This document shows, one piece after another, positions 18,584 to 29,536 of a DNA stretch of 64,000 bases. Source of the stretch: Paraburkholderia sp. (GTDB taxonomy: Bacteria; Pseudomonadota; Gammaproteobacteria; Burkholderiales; Burkholderiaceae). Position 1 is the first letter of the stretch; every line of letters begins with the position of its first letter. Made by a program: the position numbers and the translations under genes. The DNA is taken from assembly GCA_004322045.1 (NCBI GenBank), contig SCRN01000042.1, positions 1 through 64,000 on the forward strand. The letters run 5' to 3'. The notes beneath the pieces were generated by a model, which searched no databases, was not told the origin of the DNA, and saw only the letters and a list, made by a program, of their open reading frames with translations.

Positions 18584-19933
18584 CTAATGCAGCTTGACGC
18601 GCGGCAGCGTGGTGCGCCGCAGCCAATGCGCCACGGTATCGAGCATCATCCGTGGATAGCCGTGCAACGCCGCGATATGTAGCCGGTACAGCGACATATA
18701 CATGAAGCGGGCGAAGAGCCCCTCGACGAGCATACTGCCGCCGATGAGCCCTCCCATCAGGTTGCCCACCGCGCTGAAGTGCCCCAGCGATACCAGCGAG
18801 CCGAAATCGCGATACGTGAATTCCGGTAGCGCCTTGCCTTCGAGCCGATTCGACATCGCGCGCAGCAGAAAACTCGCTTGTTGATGCGCCGCCTGGGCGC
18901 GTGGCGGAACATTGCGCTCCTGACCGGGCCATGGGCACGCCGCGCAATCGCCCAGCGCGAAGATGTTCTCGTCTAGTTCCGTTTGGAGCGTACGACGCAC
19001 GGAGAGTTGACCCAAACGATTGACTGTGAGGCCGTCGAGTTGTCCCAGCACCGCCGGCGCCTTGATGCCGGCCGCCCAAACGGTGAGGTCGGCGCGCACG
19101 CTTTTGCCGCTTGCCGTACGGACCACGCCGGGCGCAACTTCCGCCACCGTTTCGCCGATCATCAGCTTCACGCCCAGCTTGCGCAGCAATTCGGCCGTCG
19201 CGCTCGATACGCGCTCTTGCAGCGCCGGCAAAATGCGGGGACCCGCCTCGATCAACACGATGCCGATGTCGTGCCGCGGATCGAGCTTGTGCAAACCATA
19301 GGCCGAGAGCACCTGCGCCGTATTGCGCAGTTCGGCGGATAACTCGACGCCGGTCGCGCCGCCGCCCACGATGGCCACCTGAATGCGCGCCTCCGCCTCC
19401 GCGGAAGGCCCCAGTCCTGACTCGACGGTAGCGTGAGGTTGATGCTCGGCCCGCATGCACGCGGCGATGAGGCGCTTTCTGAACCGCTCCGCTTGCGCCA
19501 CGGTATCGAGTGCGATCGAATGCTCCGCCGCGCCCTGCACACCGAAGAAATGCGTCGTGCTGCCGATCGCGATCACGAGTGTGTCGTACTCGAGCATGCG
19601 CTGCGGCAAGAGTTCGGCACCGTCGGAATCGATGACGGGCGCGATCGTGATGCGCTTGGCGCCGCGATCGATCCCGACGAGATCGCCCTGCTGAAATTCG
19701 AACCCATGCCAGCGCGCCTGCGCCGCATATTCGAGTTCCTGCGTGAACGGATCGAGACTGCCTGCCGCTACTTCGTGCAGCAAAGGCTTCCAGATGTGCG
19801 TCGGATAACGATCGACCAGCGTGACGAGCGCGCGCGGCTCCCCGCCGTTCTTGCTCGCGCCGTAACGATCTCCAAGGCGCGTAGCCAACTCGAGCCCACC
19901 CGCGCCTCCCCCCACGACGATAAAACGATGCAT
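18584..19933 (-). CDS. ndh: Type II NADH:quinone oxidoreductase-like flavoprotein (NDH-2)
   Basis: A 449-residue FAD protein. Residues 1-20 give the FAD dinucleotide fold (MHRFIVVGGGAGGLELATRL); a second fold for NAD(P)H is VAIVGGGATGVELSAELRNT. The FAD-contacting LDENIFALGDCAACPWPGQ follows. The C-terminal hydrophobic stretch (LMGGLIGGSMLVEGLFARFMY) fits membrane attachment. NDH-2 passes electrons from NADH to quinone without pumping protons. I chose the ATG at 19933, immediately before the Rossmann motif. It stands alone on the minus strand between a hypothetical gene and polA. Confidence 0.88.
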   Translation of the reverse strand: MHRFIVVGGGAGGLELATRLGDRYGASKNGGEPRALVTLVDRYPTHIWKPLLHEVAAGSLDPFTQELEYAAQARWHGFEFQQGDLVGIDRGAKRITIAPVIDSDGAELLPQRMLEYDTLVIAIGSTTHFFGVQGAAEHSIALDTVAQAERFRKRLIAACMRAEHQPHATVESGLGPSAEAEARIQVAIVGGGATGVELSAELRNTAQVLSAYGLHKLDPRHDIGIVLIEAGPRILPALQERVSSATAELLRKLGVKLMIGETVAEVAPGVVRTASGKSVRADLTVWAAGIKAPAVLGQLDGLTVNRLGQLSVRRTLQTELDENIFALGDCAACPWPGQERNVPPRAQAAHQQASFLLRAMSNRLEGKALPEFTYRDFGSLVSLGHFSAVGNLMGGLIGGSMLVEGLFARFMYMSLYRLHIAALHGYPRMMLDTVAHWLRRTTLPRVKLH

Positions 19934-20091
19934 GCCGATACCCCTATGCCGTTGATGATTCGGTTCGGTCGCACGCTCATGAATCGCGGCGCGCGTGTCG
20001 CTCGGCCATTGTGCGCGAGGACGCATGCCCGTGCGAAGCCGTCACGGCTTATTGAAGCCATACGGGCACGAGCATGAGCCCGATCAGCGCA

Positions 20092-22869
20092 TCAATGCGC
20101 TTCCTCCCAGTTCGCACCGACGCCCACTTCCGCCACGAGCGGCACCTTCAGGGCCGCGACGCCGCACATCAATTGCGGCAGCTTCTCGCGTACGACGGGC
20201 AGTTCGTCGTCGGGCACTTCGAGCACGAGTTCGTCATGCACTTGCATGATCATGCGGCTCTTGGCTTGCTCGCGTTCGAGCCACCCTTGCACCGCGATCA
20301 TCGACAACTTGATGAGATCGGCCGCCGTGCCTTGCATCGGCGCATTGATGGCCGCGCGCTCGGCCGCTTGGCGGCGCGGGCCATTGCCGCCGTTGATCTC
20401 GGGCAGCCACAGCCGGCGTCCGAACACCGTTTCGACATAGCCCTTCACCTTGGCGCTGGAACGCGTTTCGTCCATGTATCGAGCGACGCCGGGATAGCGT
20501 GCGAAGTAGCGGTCGATATAAAGCTTGGCGGCATCGCGCGTGATCCCGAGATTGGCGGCCAACCCGAACGAACTCATCCCGTAGATCAAGCCGAAGTTGA
20601 TGACTTTGGCGATGCGCCGCTGATCGCTCGAAACTTCGAGCGGCGTCACGCCGAACACCTCGGCCGCCGTCGCACGGTGAATGTCTTCGCCTTGCGCGAA
20701 CGCGCGGAGCAACGATTCATCGCCGGAAATATGCGCCATGATGCGCAGCTCGATCTGCGAGTAGTCGGCCGAGATGATCTTGCAACCTTCCGGTGCGATG
20801 AACGCCTCGCGAATGCGGCGGCCTTCCGCCGTACGCACGGGAATGTTTTGCAGATTGGGATCGTTCGAAGCGAGCCGCCCCGTCACGGCCACGGCCTGCG
20901 CGTAATTCGTATGCACGCGGCCGGTTTTCGGATTCACCATGCGCGGCAGCTTGTCGGTATAGGTCGATTTGAGCTTCGACAAGCCGCGATGCTCCAACAG
21001 CAGCTTCGGCAAAGGGTAATCTTCTGCCAGCTTTTGCAGCACTTCTTCATCGGTGGAAGGCGCGCCGCTCGGCGTCTTCTTGATGACGGGCAGTTGCAGC
21101 CGCTCGAAGAAGATTTGCCCGATCTGCTTGGGCGAGCCCAGATTGAACTCGCCGCCCGCAAGTGCATAGGCCTCGCCCTCGAGCTCGATGAGCCGCCCCG
21201 CGATTTCGGTGCTTTGCCGGCGCAGCCGTTCGCTGTCGATCAAGACGCCGTTGCGCTCCATCTTTCGCAACACGCGCGCCGTGGGCAATTCGATGTCGCG
21301 ATAGACATACAGCAACCCGGGCTCGCGCTCGACCTGCGGAAACAGCGCCGTGTGCAGTTGGAACGTGATGTCGGCGTCTTCGGCGGCGTACTCGGCCGCT
21401 TGCGCGAGCGCCACTTCGTCGAAACCGATCTGCTGCGCGCCCTTGCCCGCCACCTCTTCGTACTTGATCGTCTTGACGCCCAGATGACGCGACGCGAGGC
21501 TGTCCATGTCGTGCGGACGATGCGATTCGAGCACGTACGATTCGAGCAGCGTGTCGTGCTCGACGCCGTTCAGTTCGATGCCGTAGTTGGCGAGCACCTG
21601 CTCGTCGTACTTCAAATGTTGGCCCAGCTTCTTCTTATCTGGGCTTTCGAGCCACGGCTTGAGTTTGGCGAGCACCTCGTTGCGCGGCAGTTGCACCGGC
21701 GCATCGGGCCCACGATGGGCGACGGGAATGTAGGCCGCACAGCCAGCCCCGACCGATAGCGAAATCCCCACGAGTTCCGCCTGCATCGGGTCGAGTGATG
21801 TCGTTTCGGTATCGAAGGAGGTCAGCGGCGCGCCGTCGATCTTCGCGAGCCAGGTATCGAAGTGCTCCCAACTCTGCACGGTCTCGTAGCAACGTTCCGG
21901 CGCGATCGTCGGCGCGGGCTCGGCTGCGAGCACGCCTGCCGGATCGGCCGCGCCTGCCGCCGCCTGCGCATCCTCGGCGCCTTCGATCAACGTTTCGATC
22001 TCGCGCAGCCATGTTCTGAAGCCGTGCCGCATGAACAGATCGCGTAATTCGAGCGGGGACTCGGGGCGAGCGGGCAAGGTTTCCTCGATCGACGCCACAT
22101 GCTCGGTCAGATCGCAGGTTCGATCGACCGTGACCAGCTTTTTGGCGAGCGGCAGGAAATCGAGCGCGCGGCGCAGGTTCTCGCCTACGACGCCCTTGAT
22201 TTCGCTCGCATGTTCCACGATGCCGTCCAGCGTTTCGTATTGCGCGAGCCATTTGACGGCCGTCTTCGGGCCGCACTTTTCGACGCCGGGCACGTTATCG
22301 ACGGTATCGCCGATCAACGAGAGGTAATCGACGATACGCTCGGGAGGAACGCCGAACTTGGCGACGACGCCATCGCGGTCGAGCGTTTCGTTCGTCATGG
22401 TGTTGACGAGCGTGACGTGGTCGCTGACGAGTTGGGCCAAGTCCTTATCGCCCGTGGAGACGACGACGTGCATCCCTTCGCGCTCGGCCGCGGATGCAAG
22501 CGTGCCGATGACATCGTCGGCTTCGACGCCGTCGACCATTAGGAGCGGCCAGCCGAGCGCACGCACGGCAAAGTGGATCGGTTCGATCTGCTGGGCGAGG
22601 TCTTCCGGCATGGAGGGACGATGGGCCTTGTACTCCGGATACCAATCGTCACGGAACGTCTTGCCCTTTGCGTCGAAGACGCACGCGCTATACTCTGCCG
22701 TGACGTCCTTGCGCATGCGCCGCAACATGTTGATGAATCCGTAGAGCGCACCCGTCGGCTCGCCGTCGGGCCCGCGCAAGTCTGGCATCGCATGGTAGGC
22801 CCGATACAGATAGCTTGATCCGTCGACCAAAACGAGGGTCTTACCTTTCAGGTTCCGTTCTGCAGGCAT
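20092..22869 (-). CDS. polA: DNA polymerase I
   Basis: PolA fills gaps and removes RNA primers. The 925-residue protein has the 5'-3' exonuclease domain (KTLVLVDGSSYLYRAYHAM; GVEADDVIGTLA), an intact 3'-5' proofreading domain (TSFDTETTSLDPM, YAAEDADITFQLH) and the polymerase palm and fingers (SADYSQIELRIMAHIS, RRIAKVINFGLIYGMSSFG, MQVHDELVLEVP). The ATG at 22869 fits the family; a TTG three codons upstream is less likely. Its start codon is one base from the start codon of the divergent LOG-family gene. Confidence 0.97.
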   Translation of the reverse strand: MPAERNLKGKTLVLVDGSSYLYRAYHAMPDLRGPDGEPTGALYGFINMLRRMRKDVTAEYSACVFDAKGKTFRDDWYPEYKAHRPSMPEDLAQQIEPIHFAVRALGWPLLMVDGVEADDVIGTLASAAEREGMHVVVSTGDKDLAQLVSDHVTLVNTMTNETLDRDGVVAKFGVPPERIVDYLSLIGDTVDNVPGVEKCGPKTAVKWLAQYETLDGIVEHASEIKGVVGENLRRALDFLPLAKKLVTVDRTCDLTEHVASIEETLPARPESPLELRDLFMRHGFRTWLREIETLIEGAEDAQAAAGAADPAGVLAAEPAPTIAPERCYETVQSWEHFDTWLAKIDGAPLTSFDTETTSLDPMQAELVGISLSVGAGCAAYIPVAHRGPDAPVQLPRNEVLAKLKPWLESPDKKKLGQHLKYDEQVLANYGIELNGVEHDTLLESYVLESHRPHDMDSLASRHLGVKTIKYEEVAGKGAQQIGFDEVALAQAAEYAAEDADITFQLHTALFPQVEREPGLLYVYRDIELPTARVLRKMERNGVLIDSERLRRQSTEIAGRLIELEGEAYALAGGEFNLGSPKQIGQIFFERLQLPVIKKTPSGAPSTDEEVLQKLAEDYPLPKLLLEHRGLSKLKSTYTDKLPRMVNPKTGRVHTNYAQAVAVTGRLASNDPNLQNIPVRTAEGRRIREAFIAPEGCKIISADYSQIELRIMAHISGDESLLRAFAQGEDIHRATAAEVFGVTPLEVSSDQRRIAKVINFGLIYGMSSFGLAANLGITRDAAKLYIDRYFARYPGVARYMDETRSSAKVKGYVETVFGRRLWLPEINGGNGPRRQAAERAAINAPMQGTAADLIKLSMIAVQGWLEREQAKSRMIMQVHDELVLEVPDDELPVVREKLPQLMCGVAALKVPLVAEVGVGANWEEAH

Positions 22870-22870
22870 T

Positions 22871-23614
22871 ATGAACAAGAGAAAAGTGATTCCGAGTCTG
22901 CGATCGCTCGCAGATCAAGAACGCGCGACGGCCAAGAAGGCCCGCGCGTCATGGCAGATGTTCACGATTATGGCAGAGTTCATCGAGGCGACCGAGTACC
23001 TCTCGGAGATCCGCCCGGCCGTGAGCATCTACGGTTCGGCGCGCCTCAAACCGAACTCGCCTTACTACAAACTCGCGACGCAAATCGCGCGCAAGGTATC
23101 CGATGCCGGCTTCGCCGTCATCTCGGGCGGCGGCCCCGGCATCATGGAAGCGGCCAACAAAGGCGCGCATGCGGGCAAGGCGCCGTCGGTGGGCTTGAAC
23201 ATCGAATTGCCGCACGAGCAATCGGGCAATCAGTGGCAAGACATCACGCTACGCTTTCGCCACTTCTTCACGCGCAAGGTCACGTTCGTCAAGAATTCCG
23301 ATGCGGTCATCGTCATGCCGGGCGGCTTCGGCACGCTCGATGAATTGGCCGAAGTATTGACGCTGATTCAAACGAAGAAGTCGCGGCACGTGCCAATCAT
23401 TCTCGTCGGCACCGAATTCTGGAAGGGGCTGCTGCATTGGTTCGAGACCGCGCTCGTGCCGATGGGGCTCATCAACCCCGAAGACATCAACCTCATGCAG
23501 GTGATCGACGACCCCGATCAAGTGCTCGAAGCCGTGCTCAAGTTCTATGAGGATCGCGGCGAGGCCGAGCCGCATGCGGCCAAGTCGGACGAGGATCGGA
23601 TGTTCTATCTTTGA
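22871..23614 (+). CDS. LOG/TIGR00730-family Rossmann protein
   Basis: A 247-residue protein of the lysine-decarboxylase-like LOG family. It has the hallmark PGGFGTLDELAEVLTLIQ and the nucleotide-binding SGGGPGIMEAANKGA. Characterised members act as cytokinin-activating phosphoribohydrolases or as nucleotide 5'-monophosphate nucleosidases (PpnN-like); which applies here is unknown. The N-terminus MNKRKVIPSLRSLADQERAT reads as typical of Burkholderia homologues, supporting a start just one base from that of divergent polA. Confidence 0.85.
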   Translation: MNKRKVIPSLRSLADQERATAKKARASWQMFTIMAEFIEATEYLSEIRPAVSIYGSARLKPNSPYYKLATQIARKVSDAGFAVISGGGPGIMEAANKGAHAGKAPSVGLNIELPHEQSGNQWQDITLRFRHFFTRKVTFVKNSDAVIVMPGGFGTLDELAEVLTLIQTKKSRHVPIILVGTEFWKGLLHWFETALVPMGLINPEDINLMQVIDDPDQVLEAVLKFYEDRGEAEPHAAKSDEDRMFYL

Positions 23615-23705
23615 GGGGCTAGGGCTACGCGGAAGGTGAGGCGCTTCGGTCTTCAAGCCATGCCTTGCGATGACACGCCGGTTGGCGGGCGCGCGTCGCC
23701 CGCCG

Positions 23706-24773
23706 CTAGCCTTCGCTGCGCACGCCAACATCCCCCGCGCCACGAACCGGCGCCGTAGAGGCTCGCTCCACTAGATGCGGCTCTGACGTTACGCTCATCG
23801 GAACATCCCCCGAAGGCGCACCCTCCTCCCGACGCCTAGGCGTTTCGATCAATTTCAGCAGCGACGCCACCGCGAGCTCCGCCGCTTCCACCGTCGGCAC
23901 CGCCACCGTCGTCAACGCCGGTCGCGATTCGCGCGCAAGCTGAATATCGGTGATGCCGATAACCGATAGATCGCGCGGCACACACAGACCCAGATCGGCC
24001 GCCGCCTGCATCGCCCCAAGCGCCGGCAAATCGTTCGTCGTAAACAGCGCCGTCAGATCCGGATGCTGCTTGAGCAAATCGAGCGCCGAGGCATAGCCGC
24101 CCTGCGTCGTATCGGGCGCGTAACGCACCGGCGCTGCGCGGCCATCGAGGCCAGCCGTTCGCATCGCATCGAGGAATCCGTCATAGCGCGCCGCATGAAT
24201 CCCGTATACCTTGCTGCCGACGATCGCGCCAATCCGGCGGTGGCCGAGCGACAACAAATGTTGCGCCGCCAGTTCCCCAGCCAAGCGAAAATCCACCGCG
24301 ACGCAGGGCAGCCCCGGCGGGTCGAGCGGCCGCTCCCACATGCAAAGCACCACCGGCGCACCACGCAACTGCGTCATCCGCAAATCCTCGAAGTCGAGGT
24401 TCGCATTCATCACCAACACACCTTCCGATAGCGTCCCAGCGATTTGATCGAGGTATGCGCGCCCCGTCTGCGGATCGCCGTCGGTGTTGCAGATGATGAG
24501 GAACCGCCCTTGGCGACGCAGCGCGTTCTCCACCGCCAACGCAAACTCCGGGTAAAACGGATTCGCGATGCTCGACACCATCAACGCGATCGTGGGCGCG
24601 CGCCCTTCGGCCAACGCCCTCGCCGGCAAATGCGGCCGGTAGCCCAGCTCCGCAATCGCATCGAGAACACGCTGTCGCGTCTGCTCACCCACGCGCCCCT
24701 TGTTGCGAAGCACATTCGAAACCGTCGCCGCCGTTACGCCGGCGCGCAACGCCACTTCGTTCAATGTCGGCAT
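23706..24773 (-). CDS. LacI-family regulator of beta-galactoside locus 1
   Basis: A 355-residue repressor-type protein with an N-terminal LacI helix-turn-helix (LNEVALRAGVTAATVSNVLR), a hinge (GYRPHLPARALA) and a periplasmic-binding-like effector domain. It is divergent from the ABC-ATPase/GH42 operon. A perfect 16-bp palindrome at 24911-24926 in the intervening gap is the likely operator. The recognition helix TVSNVLR is identical to that of the second LacI protein at 45.5 kb. The effector is probably a galactoside or its breakdown product, by context only. Confidence 0.9.
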   Translation of the reverse strand: MPTLNEVALRAGVTAATVSNVLRNKGRVGEQTRQRVLDAIAELGYRPHLPARALAEGRAPTIALMVSSIANPFYPEFALAVENALRRQGRFLIICNTDGDPQTGRAYLDQIAGTLSEGVLVMNANLDFEDLRMTQLRGAPVVLCMWERPLDPPGLPCVAVDFRLAGELAAQHLLSLGHRRIGAIVGSKVYGIHAARYDGFLDAMRTAGLDGRAAPVRYAPDTTQGGYASALDLLKQHPDLTALFTTNDLPALGAMQAAADLGLCVPRDLSVIGITDIQLARESRPALTTVAVPTVEAAELAVASLLKLIETPRRREEGAPSGDVPMSVTSEPHLVERASTAPVRGAGDVGVRSEG

Positions 24774-24910
24774 AACTGCTCAATAAATGGGATGGTTATT
24801 CAGCATTTGCATGATCGCCGCGCTCGCGGCAACATTGGCCGCACATTCAGGACGTATCCTCGGAGGAGCGGCTACTGCGCATCGCATAGCCGTGATAGGT
24901 TGAGCGAGAT

Positions 24911-24926
24911 GCTTAAGCGCTTAAGC
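24911..24926. promoter_or_regulatory. Perfect palindromic LacI-type operator, locus 1
   Basis: GCTTAAGCGCTTAAGC is a perfect 16-bp palindrome with the central CG typical of LacI-family operators. It starts 5 bases after a TTGAGC (24900-24905) that could be the -35 of the ABC/GH42 operon, so binding would block RNA polymerase. The core TTAAGCGCTTAA recurs at 45334-45345 in the same setting. Confidence 0.8.
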
Positions 24927-24963
24927 TTCGACGATGCGCAGATTAAAACATGGAGACGAGACG

Positions 24964-26127
<1,164 letters not shown>

Positions 26128-26152
26128 GCGACAACGACAAGAGGACCCACGA

Positions 26153-28141
26153 ATGCGCCTAGGCGTCTGCTATTACCCCGAGCACTGGCCCGAAGCCATG
26201 TGGAAAGAGGACGCCACGCGCATGAAGGCGCTCGGCATCGACCAAGTACGCATCGCCGAATTCGCCTGGAGCCGCATCGAACCGGCACCCGGCGAATTCG
26301 ATTGGGGCTGGCTCGATCGCGCCATCGATACGCTCGCCGCCGAAGGGCTCAAAGTCGTCATGTGCACGCCCACGGCCACGCCGCCTAAGTGGCTCATCGA
26401 TCGCCACCCCGACATTCTGCCCGTCGGCGCGGACGGAAGAACCCGGGGCTTCGGATCGCGCCGTCACTACGATTTCTCGTCGCCCGCCTATTTCGAAGCG
26501 TCGAAAGCGATTTGCGAAGCCGTCGCTTCGCGCTATGGGCAACACCCTGCCGTCGGCTTTTGGCAAACCGACAACGAGTACGGTTGCCATCAAACCGTCG
26601 TCAGCTACTCGCCCGCTGCGCTCACGCGTTTCCGCGCCTGGCTGAAGGCGCGCTATGGCAACATCGATACGCTCAATCGAGCATGGGGCACAGTGTTCTG
26701 GAGCATGGAGTATCGCAGCTTCGAAGAAATCGACGCACCGATCGGCACCGTCACCGAAGCGCATCCGTCGCACCGGCTCGACTATCGGCGCTTTGCGTCC
26801 GATGAGGTCAAGCGCTATAACCACATGCAAGTGGAAATCATCCGCAAGCATTCGCCTGGTCGTCCCATCGCGCACAACTTCATGCAGTTGTTCACCGAGT
26901 TCGATCACTACAAGGTTGCCGACGATCTGGACGTAGCCTCGTGGGATAGCTATCCGCTCGGCGCGCTCGAAGAGCAATGGTACGAACCGGAGATCAAGGC
27001 GAAATTCCTGCGCACTGGCCACCCGGATTTCGCATCGTTCAATCACGACCTGTACCGTGGCATGTCGAAGCTGCCGTTCTGGGTGATGGAACAGCAACCG
27101 GGCCCGGTCAATTGGGCAAAGTGGAATCCTGCCCCGCTGCCGGGCATGGTGCGCTTGTGGAGCTGGGAGGCCTTTGCCCACGGGGCCGGCTGCGTGTCGT
27201 ACTTCCGTTGGCGCCAAGCCCCGTTTGCACAGGAGCAAATGCATGCGGGACTGCACACGCCCGATAACCGGTTGGACATCGGCGGCGGCGAAGCACAGCG
27301 CGTCGCGCAAGAGATTCGCGCCGTCATCGCGGCAGACGCCGATGCAGCGGGAGCGGTGCGAACGCCCGTCGCGCTCGTCTTCGATTACGAAGCCAAATGG
27401 CTGTTCGAAGTGCAGCCGCAAGGCGTGGATTTTCATTACCCGCGTTTCGCCGTCGAATACTACTCGGCGCTGCGTGCGCTCGGGTTCGACGTCGATATCG
27501 TCTCGACGCACGCGCCGCTCGATGGTTACAAGCTCATCGTCGTGCCGCCGCTGCCCGTCGTGCCCGACGATCTCGTCCGGCGGCTCGAAACTACGCGCGC
27601 GCATATCGTCCTCGGGCCGCGCACCGGATCGAAGACTGCCGATTTGCAAATCCCCGCCAACCTGCCGCCCGGGCCACTCGCATCGCTGATTCCCGCGCGC
27701 GTCTGGCGGGTCGAATCGATGCGGCCCAACGTCACCTCGCGCGTCACCTTCAGCGGCAGCGTGCCGGAGGGCTATGCGCGGCACTGGCGCGATCTGCTCG
27801 ATGTCAGCGCTCATGGGGATGCGCAGGCCCCTCAAGTTCGCGCCGCCTTCTCCGATGGTCATCCCGCCTACGTGAAGCACGGACCCGTGCACTACTTGGC
27901 CAGTCTGTTCGACGAAGCATCGACTCAAGCGCTCTTTGCCCGCATCGCGCACGAAGCCGGCCTTGCACCCGAACATCTCGGCGACGCCGTGCGGGTGAGC
28001 CGGCGCGGCGGCCTGACTTGGGTATTCAACTACGGCCCCGATGCGTATCGGTTACCGGAGGAGATACCCGGCGATGCTTTCGTGATCGGCGCACACCATA
28101 TCGAAGCGCAAGGCGTCGCCGCCTATCGAATGCCCCGTTGA
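26153..28141 (+). CDS. GH42 beta-galactosidase (locus 1)
   Basis: A 662-residue family 42 glycoside hydrolase with a (beta/alpha)8 barrel. The acid/base is Glu142 in [10 protein letters not shown] and the nucleophile is Glu313 in [13 protein letters not shown]. The GH42 start [13 protein letters not shown] is exact, and the ATG at 26153 follows GAGGACC. The trimerisation and C-terminal domains follow the barrel. There is no signal peptide, so the enzyme is cytoplasmic and would cleave galactosides imported by the neighbouring ABC system. Its paralogue is at 41.7-43.7 kb. Confidence 0.95.
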   Translation: MRLGVCYYPEHWPEAMWKEDATRMKALGIDQVRIAEFAWSRIEPAPGEFDWGWLDRAIDTLAAEGLKVVMCTPTATPPKWLIDRHPDILPVGADGRTRGFGSRRHYDFSSPAYFEASKAICEAVASRYGQHPAVGFWQTDNEYGCHQTVVSYSPAALTRFRAWLKARYGNIDTLNRAWGTVFWSMEYRSFEEIDAPIGTVTEAHPSHRLDYRRFASDEVKRYNHMQVEIIRKHSPGRPIAHNFMQLFTEFDHYKVADDLDVASWDSYPLGALEEQWYEPEIKAKFLRTGHPDFASFNHDLYRGMSKLPFWVMEQQPGPVNWAKWNPAPLPGMVRLWSWEAFAHGAGCVSYFRWRQAPFAQEQMHAGLHTPDNRLDIGGGEAQRVAQEIRAVIAADADAAGAVRTPVALVFDYEAKWLFEVQPQGVDFHYPRFAVEYYSALRALGFDVDIVSTHAPLDGYKLIVVPPLPVVPDDLVRRLETTRAHIVLGPRTGSKTADLQIPANLPPGPLASLIPARVWRVESMRPNVTSRVTFSGSVPEGYARHWRDLLDVSAHGDAQAPQVRAAFSDGHPAYVKHGPVHYLASLFDEASTQALFARIAHEAGLAPEHLGDAVRVSRRGGLTWVFNYGPDAYRLPEEIPGDAFVIGAHHIEAQGVAAYRMPR

Positions 28142-28202
28142 ATGCGGCGCAAGCCGGACCCGAAAGTAGCACCGACAACGACGTAATACCTAGGAGACAG
28201 GC

Positions 28203-29456
28203 ATGACATACAAACCCCGCACCATGCTCGCTGCCGTCGCGCTCGCCTCGGCCGTGGCGACGGGCGCCCTCGCCACCGCCGCGCAGGCCAGCACGCTCGA
28301 AGTGAACATCGCATTCAAGGGCGCAAGCCAACGTGCGGTCTGGACTCAAGTGATCGACGAGTTCAAGAAGAGCCACCCCGGCACCGATGTCAAAGTGGCG
28401 TTCATCGACGAAGAAGCCTACAAAGTGCAGCTTCCGGCATGGTTGACGACGGCGCCGCCCGACATCGTGAATTGGCACGACGGCGAGCGCATGGCGTACT
28501 ACGCAAAGCGCGGTTTGTTCGAAGACTTATCGAGCGACTGGACCAAGAACGGATGGGACAGCACGTACGCTTCGACCAAGGAAGCATCGTCGTATAAGGG
28601 CAAGCAATACGCCGCGCCGACCGTCTACTACTCGTGGGGCATGTTCTATCGAAAAGATCTGTTCCAAAAAGTCGGTATCGCCAGCGAACCGAAAACGTGG
28701 AACGACTTCCTGGACGATTGCAAGAAGCTGAAAGCGGCCGGCATCACGCCGATCGCCGTAGCCGGACGCGATGCCTGGACTCTGGCCGGCTGGTTCGACT
28801 ATCTGGACCTGCGCTTGAACGGCAACGCCTTCCATCAAAAGCTGATGGCCGGTGAAGTGCCCTACACAGACGCCCGCGTGAAGAAGGTCTACACCACGTG
28901 GAAGCAGTTGCTCGATGTGGGCTACTTCATCGACAACTCGCTCTCCTATGATCTCGATGCCGCGCAGCCGTTCCTGTTCCAAGGCAAAGCGGCGATGATG
29001 CTCATGGGCACGTTCATTACGGGGGGCTTCTCGCCGACCGTGAAGTCCGAAATGGGCTACTTCCAATTCCCGATCATCGATGCGAATGTGCCGACCGCCG
29101 AGGACGGCCCCGTCGAGACGCTCAATATTCCGGCGAAGGCGAAGAACAAGGCGGATGCTCGTGCCTTCCTCGCATTCACCGAAACGCCGGACATTGGCGC
29201 TCAACTCGGGACGGGCCTCGGCTCGCTGTCCGCGAACAGCAAATCGCCGGAGCCGGAAGATCCGATTTCGAAGATCGGTTTTCAAATTCTGTCGAATACG
29301 AAGGGCGGCATCGCGCAGTTCTACGATCGCGACATGACCAAGGAGATGGCCGACGAAGGCATGAAGGGGATGCAGCAGTTCGTGTCCGATCCGACCAAGA
29401 TCGACGCGATCCTGGCGCAGCTCGAGCAAACGCGGCAACGCATCTACAAGAAGTAA
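28203..29456 (+). CDS. Sugar-binding protein of ABC importer (locus 1)
   Basis: A 417-residue extracytoplasmic solute-binding protein of the CUT1 (family 1) type. The signal peptide is MTYKPRTMLAAVALASA to about residue 29 (AQAS). The mature part has the motif WHDGERMAYYAKRGLFEDL and the binding-cleft region GRDAWTLAGWFDYLDLRLNG. It is closely similar over its whole length to the locus 2 binding protein at 43.9-45.1 kb. It lies between the GH42 gene and the permease genes, with GGAGACAGGC upstream and an intercistronic hairpin downstream. Confidence 0.93.
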   Translation: MTYKPRTMLAAVALASAVATGALATAAQASTLEVNIAFKGASQRAVWTQVIDEFKKSHPGTDVKVAFIDEEAYKVQLPAWLTTAPPDIVNWHDGERMAYYAKRGLFEDLSSDWTKNGWDSTYASTKEASSYKGKQYAAPTVYYSWGMFYRKDLFQKVGIASEPKTWNDFLDDCKKLKAAGITPIAVAGRDAWTLAGWFDYLDLRLNGNAFHQKLMAGEVPYTDARVKKVYTTWKQLLDVGYFIDNSLSYDLDAAQPFLFQGKAAMMLMGTFITGGFSPTVKSEMGYFQFPIIDANVPTAEDGPVETLNIPAKAKNKADARAFLAFTETPDIGAQLGTGLGSLSANSKSPEPEDPISKIGFQILSNTKGGIAQFYDRDMTKEMADEGMKGMQQFVSDPTKIDAILAQLEQTRQRIYKK

Positions 29457-29468
29457 GCGCGTGAACGC

Positions 29469-29506
29469 GCGCGACGTCGCTTAAAGTTTCTCTATCGACG
29501 TCGCGC
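29469..29506 (+). promoter_or_regulatory. Intercistronic hairpin between binding protein and permease genes
   Basis: Perfect 11-bp arms GCGCGACGTCG / CGACGTCGCGC with a 16-base loop lie between the binding-protein stop and the permease start, without a T-tract. Such hairpins commonly stabilise the upstream message so that the binding protein is made in excess over the permeases. Confidence 0.65.
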
Positions 29507-29536
29507 ACGCACGCTCAGGTTCATCAGGAGGTTGCC

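Noticed and set aside
20074-21759. 561-codon plus-strand frame opposite polA
   Set aside because: It is a shadow of the polymerase domain.
26159-27976. 605-codon open frame opposite the GH42 gene
   Set aside because: It mirrors a clear GH42 gene with all catalytic residues; its composition is that of a shadow frame.
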